Positions 53,715 to 63,455 of a stretch of DNA of 64,000 nucleotides are shown here, piece after piece. Made by a program: the position numbers and the translations under genes. Source of the DNA: Armatimonadota bacterium (GTDB lineage: Bacteria; Armatimonadota; Zipacnadia; Zipacnadales; JABUFB01). The stretch lies in assembly GCA_013314775.1 (NCBI GenBank), contig JABUFB010000001.1:248001-312000 (forward strand). The letters run 5' to 3'. The first letter of the stretch is position 1, and every line of letters begins with the position of its first letter. Below the pieces are notes generated by a model, which was given only the letters and a program-made list of their open reading frames with translations, ran no database searches and was not told the origin of the DNA.

Positions 53715-56700
53715 GTGAGCAGTCGCAAGTGCCTGTTGGGCATTGACGTCGGATCGGTCAGCGTGAATCTTGCCGTGCTGGACGGGAACAAGTCAGTCAT
53801 CCAGGAACGGTACGTTCGGCACAAAGGCCGGCCGATGAAGGTCGCCGCCGAAGTGCTGCGCGAGGCGATCTCCGAGCTGGGGATCGAGAACATCGCCGGC
53901 CTCGCCGCTACTGGAGCCGGGGGGAGGGTCATCGCACAGATTCTGGGCGCCACCTTCACTAACGAGGTCGTTGCCCAAGCCACCGCAACCAGTACCCTGC
54001 ACCCAGAGGTCCGCACAGTCGTTGAGATAGGCGGGGAGGACTCCAAGCTCCTGTACCTGCAGCCTTCACAGTCGGGCGACCACATCGACATCGCGGACTT
54101 CGCCATGAACAGCATGTGCGCGGCAGGGACAGGCTCGTTCCTGGATCAGCAGGCCTCGCGCCTGGGGCTGAGCATTGAGGATTTCGGACGCCTGGCGCTG
54201 GAATCCCAGACACCGCCGCGCGTGGCCGGACGCTGCAGCGTGTTCGCAAAGTCTGACATGATCCATCTGCAGCAGAAAGCCACACCCACCAGTGACATCG
54301 TCGCGGGCCTGTGCTATGCCCTTGTCCGGAATTTCAAGAGCACCGTCGGCTCGGCGCGGGCCCTGGAGCCGCCGGTCGCCTTCCAGGGCGGTGTCGCGGC
54401 CAATCCCGGCATCGTTCGCGCCATGCGCGACGTACTGGAACTCACCGAAGACCAACTCGTAATCCCTGAGCATTTCGCGGCCATGGGCGCAATTGGCGCC
54501 GTTCTCAAGGCCGGCGACGACATCGCTCAGCCGGATTTCTCGAGGCTTGACGAACTTGCACAATACGTCTTTCATGCCGGCTCCGACCGCACCCTGCTTC
54601 CGCTGAAGCTCGACAATGCGGTCATTATGCCCGCTGAAGTAACGCGCCCGGAGCCTCGCGACGGCGAGCGCATTCCCGCGTACCTGGGTGTGGATATCGG
54701 CTCCATCAGCACGAATCTGGTGGTCATCGACGCCGACGGCAATGTGCTGTGCAAACGCTATCTGATGACCGCCGGCGCGCCAATTGAGGCGGTCCGTACG
54801 GGCCTTCGCGAAGTGGGGCAGGAAGTCGGCGCCATCGTGGACATCCGGGGCGCCTGCACCACCGGTTCCGGCAGGTACCTGATCGCCGACTTCATCGGTG
54901 CGGACGTGGTGAAGAACGAGATAACCGCCCAGGCAAGGGGCGCTCTGGCCATCGACCCGAAGGTGGACACCATCTTTGAGATCGGCGGCCAGGACTCCAA
55001 GTATATTCGCCTGGAGAACGGCCACGTCGTCGACTTCGAAATGAACAAGGTCTGCGCCGCGGGAACTGGATCCTTCCTGGAGGAGCAGGCGGAAAAACTG
55101 GGCATCAGCATCAAAGAAGAGTTCGGGAATCTTGCTCTGCAGGCGAAAAACCCGGCCAACCTGGGCGAGCGCTGCACCGTGTTCATGGAGACCGAACTGC
55201 AGCGTAACCAGCAGGCCGGCACCCCCACTGAGGACCTCGTCGCCGGGCTCGCGTACTCTGTTGTCTATAACTATCTCAACCGCGTGGTGGCTCGCAAGCC
55301 CGTTGGCGAACGGATCTTCTTCCAGGGGGGCACCGCTTTCAACCGCGCCGTAGTCGCCGCATTCGGCATGGTCACCGGCAAGACGATCACCGTCCCCGCA
55401 CACAATGAAGTCACTGGCGCGCTAGGGTGCGCCCTCATTGCTCGTGAGGAAGACCAGGGCAAGGGCAGCCGATTCAAAGGCTTTGATCTCAGCGAGCGCA
55501 AGTACACCATCCAGTCCTTTGAGTGCCGCGAATGTGCGAACCGCTGCGAAATCAACAAGGTCACCGTTGAGGGCGAAAGGCCGCTCTTCTACGGCAGTCG
55601 GTGCGAGAAGTACGATGTCGACCGCTCGCGGCGCACCGATATCGATCTGCCGGACCTTTTCGCCGAACGCGAGCAGATGCTGCTTACGGCGTACCAGCCT
55701 CGCACGGAGCTTCCGGAAGATGCGCCCAGGGTCGGCATTCCCCGGGCGCTCATGTTCCACGACCTGTTTCCGATGTGGCACGCGATGCTCACGGAACTCG
55801 GCTGCCGAGTGGTCCTCTCCGACCCCACAAACAAGAGCATCATCCATGAAGGCGTGGAGAAATCGGTGGTCGAGACCTGTTTTCCCGTGAAGGTGGCGCT
55901 GGGGCACGTCCTGGACCTGCTGAGCAAGGACATCGAGTACATCTTCCTGCCCAGCGTGATCAACCTGCCCAAGCTGGACAAGAGCATGACCGACTCCTTC
56001 GTCTGCCCCTACGGGCAGAGCTTCCCATACACCGTCAATTCGGCGGTGGACATCGAAGCACACGGCGTGAAGCCTTTGCGCCCCGTATTCTATCTCGAAC
56101 ACGGATCGCGCCAACTTGTGCCGGCTATGACGCCGATCGCGAAGGAACTGGGAAGGAGCGAAGCCGATGCCCGGCGCGCAGTGGATGCCGGAATCGCCGC
56201 TCAGCGCCGGTTCGCCCAATTGCTGCAGGTCCGCGGAAAGCAGGTGCTGGACAACCTGCCCGAAGACCGGCCGTCAATCGTCATCGTCAGTCGCGCGTAC
56301 AACGGGTGCGATCCCGGCGCTAACCTGGAGATCCCCCAGAAGCTGCGGCACATGGGGGTACTGGCGATCCCCCTGGACTTCCTCCCGCTGGACAATGTGG
56401 AATTGCCGGGCGACTGGTTCAACATGTACTGGCGCTACGGCCAGCGAATCCTTGCCGCCGCCGAGGTCATCTCGCAGAACCCGAAACTGCACGCGCTTTA
56501 CTTGACGAACTTCAGCTGCGGGCCCGACTCCTTCATCATGCGGTACTTCCAGGAACGCCTCGGAAGCGAACCCGTGCTGATGATCGAGGTCGATGAGCAC
56601 AGCGCCGACGCGGGGATGATCACCCGTTGCGAGGCCTTCCTTGACAGCCTGGAGTCCACGAAGGGGCAGGTCTTCGAGAAGGGTCGGACCTTCCGGCCTC

Positions 56701-57923
56701 TGAGCATCGCCACCGGGTCGCGGCGCGAGATGCTCATCCCCAACATGAGCAGCCATGCATATGCCGTGGCCGCCGCTTTCCGGGCCTGTGGCATGCCTGC
56801 GCGCGTCATGGATCCGCCGGATGATGAGACCCTTATGTGGGGTCGCAAGTACACATCTGGCAAGGAGTGCTTCCCCTGCATCGTCACCACCGGCGACATG
56901 GTGCGCGAGGTCATGCGCCCGGACTTCGACCGGGACACCGCCGCGTTCTTCATGGGCGGTTCCGGAGGTCCCTGCCGATTCGGTCAGTACAACGCCCTCC
57001 AGCGCATGGTGCTGGATGATCTGGGCTACACCGACGTCCCGCTCTACGCCCCCAACCAGGCAAGCGGCTTCTTTGACGACCTGGGCGTGGTGGGACGCAA
57101 GTTCCTGCGGCTTGCCTGGCGAGGAATGGTGGCAGTAGACTTGCTGGATAAGGCGCTGATGGAGATTCGCCCTTATGAGGTGCGGCCAGGCACAACCGAT
57201 GCCGTCCACCAGGTCTCGCTTGAGGATGTGACCGAGGCTGTCGCCGGCAACGGTGATCTCCTTGCAGCCCTCAAACGTTCACGTGACCGGTTCGCGGCAA
57301 TCGAGATCGACCGCTCGCAGGAACGCCCGATCATCGGGCTCGTGGGCGAGTTCTACATCCGCGCCAACGCCTTCAGCAATGAGGACCTGGTGCGCAAGAT
57401 CGAGGAACTGGGCGGGGAGGTCTGGGCATCGCCGATCTACGAGTGGTTCCTGTACCGAAATTTCCGCCGTGACATGCGTGCGAAGCTTGCCGGAAACCTG
57501 AAGCTGCGGCTCAAGAACTGGCTCATGGACCGGGTGATGGTCTCCGATGAACACCACCTGATCGCTGCTTTCGACGGGCTTCTGCGCAATGCCTATGAGC
57601 CCCCCACACAGGAAGTCCTGGCCATGGCCGAGCCTTACGTGCACCGCAGTTTCGAGGGCGAGGCGATCATGACCGTGGGCAAGGCAGTGGACTTCGCTCG
57701 CAAAGGACTCAGCGGCGTGGTGGCGGTCATGCCCTTCACCTGCATGCCGGGCACGATCTCCGAAGCCCTCATGAAGCGCGTCCGCGAAGATGAGAACGAG
57801 ATCCCCTTCCTCAACATGGTGTACGACGGCTTCGAGCAGTCCACCGCGCGCACTCGCCTTGAGGCTTTCATGTACCAGGCGCGGGAGTACATGAACCGCA
57901 ACCGCGCGGCTGCTGCGCTCTGA
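53715..57923 (+). CDS. Acyl-CoA dehydratase activase-type protein (double BadF domain, DUF2229)
   Basis: The 1402-residue protein has two BadF/BadG-type ASKHA ATPase domains (residues about 5-270 starting GIDVGSVSVN and 325-580 starting LGVDIGSIST). Each has the two Cys of the [4Fe-4S] activator: CAAGTGSF with GRCSVF, and CAAGTGSF with GERCTVF. Then come a Cys-rich linker (CRECANRCEINK), a DUF2229 region (GIPRALMFHDLFPMWHAML) and a dehydratase-subunit-like C-terminal half (GKECFPCIVTTGDM). This long architecture is known in anaerobes as activase-related protein with unproved substrate. GTG 53715 follows AGGGG. Separate HgdA/HgdB subunits are not nearby. Confidence 0.88.
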   Translation: MSSRKCLLGIDVGSVSVNLAVLDGNKSVIQERYVRHKGRPMKVAAEVLREAISELGIENIAGLAATGAGGRVIAQILGATFTNEVVAQATATSTLHPEVRTVVEIGGEDSKLLYLQPSQSGDHIDIADFAMNSMCAAGTGSFLDQQASRLGLSIEDFGRLALESQTPPRVAGRCSVFAKSDMIHLQQKATPTSDIVAGLCYALVRNFKSTVGSARALEPPVAFQGGVAANPGIVRAMRDVLELTEDQLVIPEHFAAMGAIGAVLKAGDDIAQPDFSRLDELAQYVFHAGSDRTLLPLKLDNAVIMPAEVTRPEPRDGERIPAYLGVDIGSISTNLVVIDADGNVLCKRYLMTAGAPIEAVRTGLREVGQEVGAIVDIRGACTTGSGRYLIADFIGADVVKNEITAQARGALAIDPKVDTIFEIGGQDSKYIRLENGHVVDFEMNKVCAAGTGSFLEEQAEKLGISIKEEFGNLALQAKNPANLGERCTVFMETELQRNQQAGTPTEDLVAGLAYSVVYNYLNRVVARKPVGERIFFQGGTAFNRAVVAAFGMVTGKTITVPAHNEVTGALGCALIAREEDQGKGSRFKGFDLSERKYTIQSFECRECANRCEINKVTVEGERPLFYGSRCEKYDVDRSRRTDIDLPDLFAEREQMLLTAYQPRTELPEDAPRVGIPRALMFHDLFPMWHAMLTELGCRVVLSDPTNKSIIHEGVEKSVVETCFPVKVALGHVLDLLSKDIEYIFLPSVINLPKLDKSMTDSFVCPYGQSFPYTVNSAVDIEAHGVKPLRPVFYLEHGSRQLVPAMTPIAKELGRSEADARRAVDAGIAAQRRFAQLLQVRGKQVLDNLPEDRPSIVIVSRAYNGCDPGANLEIPQKLRHMGVLAIPLDFLPLDNVELPGDWFNMYWRYGQRILAAAEVISQNPKLHALYLTNFSCGPDSFIMRYFQERLGSEPVLMIEVDEHSADAGMITRCEAFLDSLESTKGQVFEKGRTFRPLSIATGSRREMLIPNMSSHAYAVAAAFRACGMPARVMDPPDDETLMWGRKYTSGKECFPCIVTTGDMVREVMRPDFDRDTAAFFMGGSGGPCRFGQYNALQRMVLDDLGYTDVPLYAPNQASGFFDDLGVVGRKFLRLAWRGMVAVDLLDKALMEIRPYEVRPGTTDAVHQVSLEDVTEAVAGNGDLLAALKRSRDRFAAIEIDRSQERPIIGLVGEFYIRANAFSNEDLVRKIEELGGEVWASPIYEWFLYRNFRRDMRAKLAGNLKLRLKNWLMDRVMVSDEHHLIAAFDGLLRNAYEPPTQEVLAMAEPYVHRSFEGEAIMTVGKAVDFARKGLSGVVAVMPFTCMPGTISEALMKRVREDENEIPFLNMVYDGFEQSTARTRLEAFMYQAREYMNRNRAAAAL

Positions 57924-57950
57924 CAACCCCACGCTTGTCGCAGAGGCAAA

Positions 57951-57978
57951 CGCGGCGCACCTTCTGAGGTGCGCCGCG
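57951..57978. terminator. Bidirectional terminator hairpin
   Basis: CGCGGCGCACCT and AGGTGCGCCGCG form a perfect 12-bp stem with a 4-base loop between the convergent activase and RNA methyltransferase genes. Confidence 0.7.
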
Positions 57979-58003
57979 TGATTCCAACGGTTGCTCATCC
58001 CGC

Positions 58004-59140
58004 TCAGTCTGTCGTGCCGGGCGGCTTCGGGCCGAAGAACTGGTAGTAGATGCACTTGATGCGCCCGTTGTAGAGGCGCCGGCGATGGGTCGCCTGCCTT
58101 CCCACGAAGCGCTCCAGTTCAGCATGTGGCGTGAGCACGAACATGGACCAGTCGCGCAGGCCGTCCAGCACGCCCTTCAATTGCCCGTAGAGTTCCTCCG
58201 CCTGCCTGACATCCCCCAGACGCTCTCCGTACGGCGGGTTGCAGATCAGGTACCCATACTTGTGATGGGTCCGGAACTCGGCGAGCGGACGCTGGACGAA
58301 CTCGATCTCGCCGCCAAATCCGGCGCGGTCGGCGTGGTGTTCGGCCAACCGGATTGCGTCCGAAGATATGTCGCTGCCCCAGATGCGCAGTTTGCGGTCG
58401 TGCACAGCGAGTTCATCGGCTTCGTCAAGCGCGTCACTCCACAGTTCGCGGGGTAGCGCCGGCCAGCGGAACGCATCGAAGGTTCGCAACGTGCCCGGCG
58501 CGATATTACGGCCGATCATCGCGGCCTCAATGGGTATGGTGCCCGAGCCGCAGCAGGGATCGGCCAGGATGAAGCCGGGTTGCCAGTGGCTGAGAGTGAC
58601 CATCGCCGCCGCAAGGGTCTCTCGCAGAGGCGCAGGCGCCGACAGATCACGATAGCCGCGTTTGTGCAGGCCATCCCCGCTGGTGTCCAAGGTGAGAGAA
58701 ACCACGTCTTTGAGCAGCGCAACCTGCACCCGGTGACGCGGCCCTGTCTCCGGAAGCGTGCGCACGCCGTGCCGGCGCTGGAGCGCGTTCACGATCGCCT
58801 TCTTGACGACACTCTGGCAGGCCGGGACGCTCGAGAGCGTGGACTTGACTGACTTGCCGATCACGGGGAACTCGGCATCCGGGGGAATCCAGTCGCTCCA
58901 GGGCAGCGCGGTGGTCTGATCGAAGAGTTCGTCGAAGGTGGTGGAGCGAAAAGACCCCAGTTCCAGCAGGACGCGGTCCGCGCAACGCAGCCACAGGTTC
59001 GCCCGGCAGATGGCCGGCGGATCAGTGGACCAGGTGACCTTTCCTCGGTCCACGCGCAGGTCCGCGTAGCCGAGAGCCCGAAGCTCATCGGCCACCAGTC
59101 CCTCCAGGCCAAAGGCACATGTTGCGACCAGCGTGATCAT
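58004..59140 (-). CDS. THUMP-type RNA guanine-N2 methyltransferase (RlmL/Trm14-like)
   Basis: The 378-residue SAM-dependent enzyme has an N-terminal ferredoxin/THUMP-like region (TLVATCAFGLEGLVADEL, then KSVKSTLSSVPACQSVVKKA), motif I LADPCCGSGTIPIEAAM and the catalytic NPPY in ICNPPYGERLGD. This is the COG0116 family that methylates guanine N2 in 23S rRNA or tRNA. GAAGG precedes ATG 59140; the longer frame upstream has no match. It is the last gene of a three-gene minus-strand run with 29 bases before it. Confidence 0.9.
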   Translation of the reverse strand: MITLVATCAFGLEGLVADELRALGYADLRVDRGKVTWSTDPPAICRANLWLRCADRVLLELGSFRSTTFDELFDQTTALPWSDWIPPDAEFPVIGKSVKSTLSSVPACQSVVKKAIVNALQRRHGVRTLPETGPRHRVQVALLKDVVSLTLDTSGDGLHKRGYRDLSAPAPLRETLAAAMVTLSHWQPGFILADPCCGSGTIPIEAAMIGRNIAPGTLRTFDAFRWPALPRELWSDALDEADELAVHDRKLRIWGSDISSDAIRLAEHHADRAGFGGEIEFVQRPLAEFRTHHKYGYLICNPPYGERLGDVRQAEELYGQLKGVLDGLRDWSMFVLTPHAELERFVGRQATHRRRLYNGRIKCIYYQFFGPKPPGTTD

Positions 59141-59169
59141 CGGGGATACCTTCCGGGCTGCCGGACCCC

Positions 59170-59973
59170 CTAAGCAGTTGGCGGCGCGCCGAACTTCAGC
59201 CGCGGTATTTGCTCGCACAGGATCCCGCCGTCGACGGTGATGCACTGGCCGGTGATGTACGCGCCAGCCTCGCTGGCCAGAAGTACAACCGCACCCGAAC
59301 AGTCCGCGGGTTTGCCCAGGCGCCCCAGTGGAATGTGCTCCAGCAGGTACTCCCAGAAACCGTCGGCGACCTCAAAATCGTCCCCGATCTCCGTCTCGAT
59401 CAGCCCCGGTGCCACGGAGTTCACCGTAATCCCGTGAGGCGCGAGTTCGATGGCCAGTGACCGGGTCATCATCTCCAGCGCGCCCTTGGATGTATTGTAT
59501 GGCGCCAGGTGCGCTTCGGCCTGGTAGCCATTGGTGGAAGAGATGTTGATAATCCGCCCGCCCCCGCCGCGCTTGATCATCCGCGCCGCTATCTGTTGTG
59601 TCAGGAAGAAGGGGGCCGTCACGTTCACTGCGAAGGTGAAGTTCCAGCTATCCAGGCTCACCCGGTCGAAAGGCTCCAGGCTGGCGACTCCAGCGTTATT
59701 CACCAGGATGTCAATCTCGCCGAAGTCCGACCAGAGCGTCGCGGCCAGATCGGCCAGCCCCTCGGGTTTGGACAGGTCATACTGAAACGCCCGTGTTTCG
59801 CGGCCAAGCGCCTGGATTTCGGACACCACCTCGTCCGCCGCAGCGGCCGCTGAGCGGAATACAATGGCCACGTCGGCCCCGGCCTCCGCAAGCCCGATTG
59901 CCAGCCCCCTCCCAATGCCGCGAGACCCTCCTGTCACCACGGCTTTGCGTCCGGTAAGATCAAAAGCAGACAT
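59170..59973 (-). CDS. Short-chain dehydrogenase/reductase
   Basis: The 267-residue classical SDR has the cofactor motif VTGGSRGIGRGL, NNAG in ILVNNAGVASLEP, the catalytic Ser in NISSTNGY and Tyr-x3-Lys in APYNTSKGA. The C-terminal GQCITVDGGILC is typical. GGAGG lies six bases before ATG 59973. It lies 44 bases after the D-threonine aldolase-like gene, which suggests shared metabolism, perhaps of a hydroxy acid or sugar. Confidence 0.92.
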   Translation of the reverse strand: MSAFDLTGRKAVVTGGSRGIGRGLAIGLAEAGADVAIVFRSAAAAADEVVSEIQALGRETRAFQYDLSKPEGLADLAATLWSDFGEIDILVNNAGVASLEPFDRVSLDSWNFTFAVNVTAPFFLTQQIAARMIKRGGGGRIINISSTNGYQAEAHLAPYNTSKGALEMMTRSLAIELAPHGITVNSVAPGLIETEIGDDFEVADGFWEYLLEHIPLGRLGKPADCSGAVVLLASEAGAYITGQCITVDGGILCEQIPRLKFGAPPTA

Positions 59974-60017
59974 GAACGCCTCCGCATCAGAGCGACCCAC
60001 CCGTGAGTCGCATGGAA

Positions 60018-61112
60018 TCACTGGAGTTTGCCTGAGCCTTCAATAGGCCAGACGTCCACCACTCGGCCTTCGCTGCACACGAACATGCGCCGGTGCAGGT
60101 TGCAGGTTGTGCAGGCGTGAGAAGGCAGCAGGTGGACCTTCTGGCCGACCTGCAGGGGTTCGCCGTGAACATTGAGGAACCCGTGCTCTTCGGACAGGAA
60201 GAAAGTAATGTCGATGTCGGGACGTCCCATCACACGCGGCGGGCCGAACTCCGCGCCCACGCCTTTCACGCCCACATCCAGTACCGCGCGGGTGGGCTCT
60301 TTCGCGCTGATGCAGGTCGCCAGAACCGACAGCGCAAGCTCGAACTCGGGCCGCGTGTCCTTATACCGCCAGTCCATGGTCACATAGGTCCCGGCCTGGA
60401 GCTCGTCCACCCCGGGCGTGGTACCGGTGAGGTCGTAGGTACCCGTTCCACCGCCGCTGACGATGGCAACCGGGATGCCTGCGGCCTCGATGAGCCGCCT
60501 CGTCTCCACCATGAGGCCGATGGAGCTTCCGGTCACCGAGTTCCGCTCATCATCGTCCACCATGAGCACCGAATGCCCCTCGAAGCCCTGCAATCCGTCG
60601 AAGCGCAGGCCGGGCAGGCTCTGGATGAGCCGTGCCAGTTCGAGCGTGGGTTCGCCAGGCATGACGCCGCAGCGCTTCATCCCGATCTCCACCTCGATGA
60701 GCACCCCCACCTGCTTGCCTGCGGCCTCGGCCATCTGCGAGATCTCGCGGCAGTTGTCCTCATCGTCCACAGCAACGCGCACTATCGCGGGGTCGATGAG
60801 ACCCAGGAGGCGCTCGATCTTCCGCGCGCCCACCACCTGGTTGGCGATGAGCACATCCATCATGCCGCGGCGAACACAGACCTCGGCTTCACTCACTTTG
60901 GCGCAGGTGACGCCCACGGCCTCGCGCACCAACTGCCGCTTCATGAGTTGGGGGCACTTGTGGTTCTTGAAATGCGGGCGCAGCTTGCAGTGCTTGTCCG
61001 CGAAAAAATCTGCCATGCGGTCGATATTGCGCTGGGCAATGTCGATGTCCAGCACCAGCGCGGGTGTGTCCAGGTCTTCCACGGGGCGGCCGATGGGCCA
61101 GCGGGGAGCCAT
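60018..61112 (-). CDS. D-threonine aldolase/D-serine dehydratase-like PLP enzyme
   Basis: The 364-residue protein has the alanine-racemase-type fold III barrel with the PLP lysine in RPHFKNHKCP (Lys49) and the C-terminal metal site region LLPSHACTTCNLHRRMFV, the combination seen in the DSD1/D-TA family. It would cleave or dehydrate a D-beta-hydroxy amino acid. The start ATG is at 61112. It leads the operon with the SDR and RNA methyltransferase and is divergent from the MFS transporter gene, which may import its substrate. Confidence 0.85.
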   Translation of the reverse strand: MAPRWPIGRPVEDLDTPALVLDIDIAQRNIDRMADFFADKHCKLRPHFKNHKCPQLMKRQLVREAVGVTCAKVSEAEVCVRRGMMDVLIANQVVGARKIERLLGLIDPAIVRVAVDDEDNCREISQMAEAAGKQVGVLIEVEIGMKRCGVMPGEPTLELARLIQSLPGLRFDGLQGFEGHSVLMVDDDERNSVTGSSIGLMVETRRLIEAAGIPVAIVSGGGTGTYDLTGTTPGVDELQAGTYVTMDWRYKDTRPEFELALSVLATCISAKEPTRAVLDVGVKGVGAEFGPPRVMGRPDIDITFFLSEEHGFLNVHGEPLQVGQKVHLLPSHACTTCNLHRRMFVCSEGRVVDVWPIEGSGKLQ

Positions 61113-61329
61113 CCGTCCATCTCCATGCGAAAAGGGCGCCGGAGCGCGCCATTGTGTATGAGCCGGCCCACAACAGTACCGGAGACGGGCATTCGCGTCA
61201 ACCGCGGAGGTGCGCGGGCCGGCCGGCTGAGAACCCCGGGGTGCGCCCGTGCCCGCTTTGGTGTAGAATGCAGCGTCGCAAACCGCCCGGCCCAGACGGG
61301 CCGTGTAGACGCGTAAGGGAGCCGTTCAC

Positions 61330-62547
61330 GTGGCAACCGAGAACCTGACTGAGGACGCGCTGGCTACCCGGAGGCAGGCCAGGCGATCCATTCTCCTCCT
61401 TTCCGGCACCTTCTTCTTCCTCTTCGCAGGCGCCGGAGCCCAGCAACTGTATATCACGCCGTACCTGCAGGACTGCACCGACTGGACCGGCATGATGCGG
61501 GGTATGGTCGCAGCCACCGTATATATAAGCATGATGGTCTTCCGCGTGGCAAATGTCTACCTCCTGCGCGGCTGGTCACACCAGCGCCTGACCTTCGTGG
61601 GTTCGCTCACCTACACGCTCTTCACCGTCGCAATGCTCGCTACTTTCTACGTCAAGAGCTACCCGCTTGCGCTTGCCGGAGCGGCAATCTGGGGCTGGGG
61701 CGGGGCGGCTATGTGGACGGGCACCACGATGATGGTCTTCAAAGCCGCCCAAGAGGGGAAGCGGTATGGGATCAGTACCGGCATCCTGTATAGCGCCACG
61801 CACGCGGGATGGCTTGCCGGAACCATCGTCCTGGGGATCGTATACCAAAATCAGAACTGGGAGCCATACACGGTATATGTGGTGGCCATGGCGATCACCA
61901 TCATCGGGAACGTGCTGGCCGCCCTGCACCCGGTGGATGACGATTCGACAATGGCGAAGCCCCAGCGTGGCGAGCTCCGCCGGCTGATGCAGCGGTCGAA
62001 GGTGCGCATCGCGGGCTTTCTCCTGACCACGTCCTCGCTGTCCTTCGGCTTCATGCTCAGCGTCTTCGGGGATCATGTGAAGGCCCAGTTCGGCGAGGAG
62101 TACATCTGGGTCACCGCAATGTTCTATCCAGGCTGCCGCATGGTGACCAGCATCGTGGGCGGGGCTCTCAACGACCGCATCGGGCAGGCATGGACCATGG
62201 CCGGAGGGTTTGTGTCGGCAGCCGTGGCCCTGTGGCTGGCGACCCAGTGGTCTACGGTGGTCTCGGCAGCAATCGCCGCCACCGCACTGGCCCTGCTGAA
62301 CGGAACCGTCCCGGTGGTTGCTACCGCGATGATCGGCGATTCTGCCGACAGTAAGCGCCAGCCACTTGCATACGGTGCGGTGTTCGCGTTTCGGGACCTG
62401 GGTGTGGTGCTCGCGGCGGTCTGGGGGAAGGTCCTCATGGGCCCCAGCGCGGAGTTCACACACACCTTCAACACCTTCGCGCTGGTCTTCCTGGCCTGCG
62501 GCGCTGTGGCGCTCATGCTGCGCAAACACGCCCTCGAGCGCCTCTGA
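61330..62547 (+). CDS. Major facilitator superfamily transporter
   Basis: The 405-residue protein has about 12 membrane segments. The first half includes LLLSGTFFFLFAGAGAQQLYI and GWSHQRLTFVGSLTYTLF; the second half includes GGALNDRIGQAWTMAGGF, where the loop 8-9 GxxxDRxG motif of MFS proteins is visible. The GTG start at 61330 has AGGGAG upstream. The substrate is unknown. It is divergent from the D-threonine aldolase-like gene and followed by a strong terminator. Confidence 0.87.
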   Translation: MATENLTEDALATRRQARRSILLLSGTFFFLFAGAGAQQLYITPYLQDCTDWTGMMRGMVAATVYISMMVFRVANVYLLRGWSHQRLTFVGSLTYTLFTVAMLATFYVKSYPLALAGAAIWGWGGAAMWTGTTMMVFKAAQEGKRYGISTGILYSATHAGWLAGTIVLGIVYQNQNWEPYTVYVVAMAITIIGNVLAALHPVDDDSTMAKPQRGELRRLMQRSKVRIAGFLLTTSSLSFGFMLSVFGDHVKAQFGEEYIWVTAMFYPGCRMVTSIVGGALNDRIGQAWTMAGGFVSAAVALWLATQWSTVVSAAIAATALALLNGTVPVVATAMIGDSADSKRQPLAYGAVFAFRDLGVVLAAVWGKVLMGPSAEFTHTFNTFALVFLACGAVALMLRKHALERL

Positions 62548-62570
62548 CAGCCAATCTGCGCCCATGAATC

Positions 62571-62612
62571 AGGAAAGCCGCGTGGACCAGAAGGGTCTCT
62601 CGCGGCTTTCCT
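62571..62612 (+). terminator. Intrinsic terminator after the MFS gene
   Basis: AGGAAAGCCGCG and CGCGGCTTTCCT form a perfect 12-bp stem with an 18-base loop, followed by TTTATA. Confidence 0.8.
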
Positions 62613-62999
62613 TTATAGGGAGGAGGGCTGTCCTTCATATACCCCTGAGAGTGCGCCCCCAAACTCTCTGGCGCAATACCCGCAGGTTCCCCGCCCTCCC
62701 AACCGCTCCCTGTGAAGTTTCCCCCTCTTCGCGATTAGCCCCCAGACCGGTCCGGCCATTGGCTGCACCCGCGCGACGAGAAGGCTCTCTGCGACCGCAT
62801 GCTATCGCTGGTGACCCCGCCCGTTGGCGGTCTGTCTTCGGGCGGACGGGCAGGGAAGGGTCCCGGAGGGCGCTGATCTGGCAAAACGACGGCGGGCCGG
62901 ACGGGGCCCCTCCAGGCCCACTGCGCGGCCGTGATACCCCGTGCGGCTGGCCGAAGGGCCTTGTCAGCGCCTCGGGCGACCTCTCCGGATGGCCTCCCT
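62613..62999. other. Non-coding stretch with strong secondary-structure potential
   Basis: No gene with a credible protein is seen on either strand. A UUCG-capped hairpin lies at about 62828-62846, and an 8-bp closing helix GGCGCTGA/TCAGCGCC (62869-62876 with 62964-62971) encloses about 87 bases rich in GGCC pairs. It is the 3' region of the small membrane protein gene on the minus strand. It could be a structured RNA or a degenerate palindromic repeat. Confidence 0.45.
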
Positions 63000-63455
63000 T
63001 CAATCGTACTCGTAGGCAGCCGGTTCCCAGCCGCTGGCACTGATGACCTTCCACAGCCCGCCTTCCTTAGCGAAATCCACCTTCACACTCAAATCTATAC
63101 CGTCTGCCAGTTCACTGTGATGGCCCGCGGCGAACCGCGCCCGGATTACCGCCTGAGCCCTCTTGCCCGAGATACTCACTCGCGGGGGCTCCACATGCAG
63201 CCGGAAAGGCTCGGGCTGCCGGAACCCGCTGACCACCATGCGGGTAATATCCCGCTTGCGATGAGTGCCATCGTCGTATTTGTCGGAAACATGCCGGAGC
63301 ACGGCTCCCGCGTCTTTCCTCTCAACGGCCTGCTGCACCTGTAGGATGACGCGGTTGATCTGCAGTTCGTCGGGTTCTGTGGGACGCGCGCGCCACCAGG
63401 CGTAGCCGGCAACCAGGGCGACCACCAGGGCCAGGACGCCAAGAAGGACTCTCAT
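63000..63455 (-). CDS. Small membrane-anchored NTF2-like protein
   Basis: The 151-residue protein has one N-terminal membrane anchor (residues 2-22) and a soluble domain INRVILQVQQAVERKDAGAV...VKVDFAKEGGLWKVISASGW, the pattern of cystatin/NTF2-like SnoaL or DUF4440-type folds. GGAG precedes ATG 63455. The function is unknown. It is divergent from the CHASE2 gene. Confidence 0.7.
   Translation of the reverse strand: MRVLLGVLALVVALVAGYAWWRARPTEPDELQINRVILQVQQAVERKDAGAVLRHVSDKYDDGTHRKRDITRMVVSGFRQPEPFRLHVEPPRVSISGKRAQAVIRARFAAGHHSELADGIDLSVKVDFAKEGGLWKVISASGWEPAAYEYD

Noticed and set aside
61240-61268. Promoter for the MFS gene (TAGAAT at 61263)
   Set aside because: The -10 is fair but no -35-like sequence stands at the right distance.
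62635-63054. Minus-strand open frames of about 100-140 codons in the intergenic stretch
   Set aside because: They are rich in Arg, Pro and Gly, overlap the end of the small membrane protein gene, and have no good ribosome-binding site; RNA structure explains the region better.
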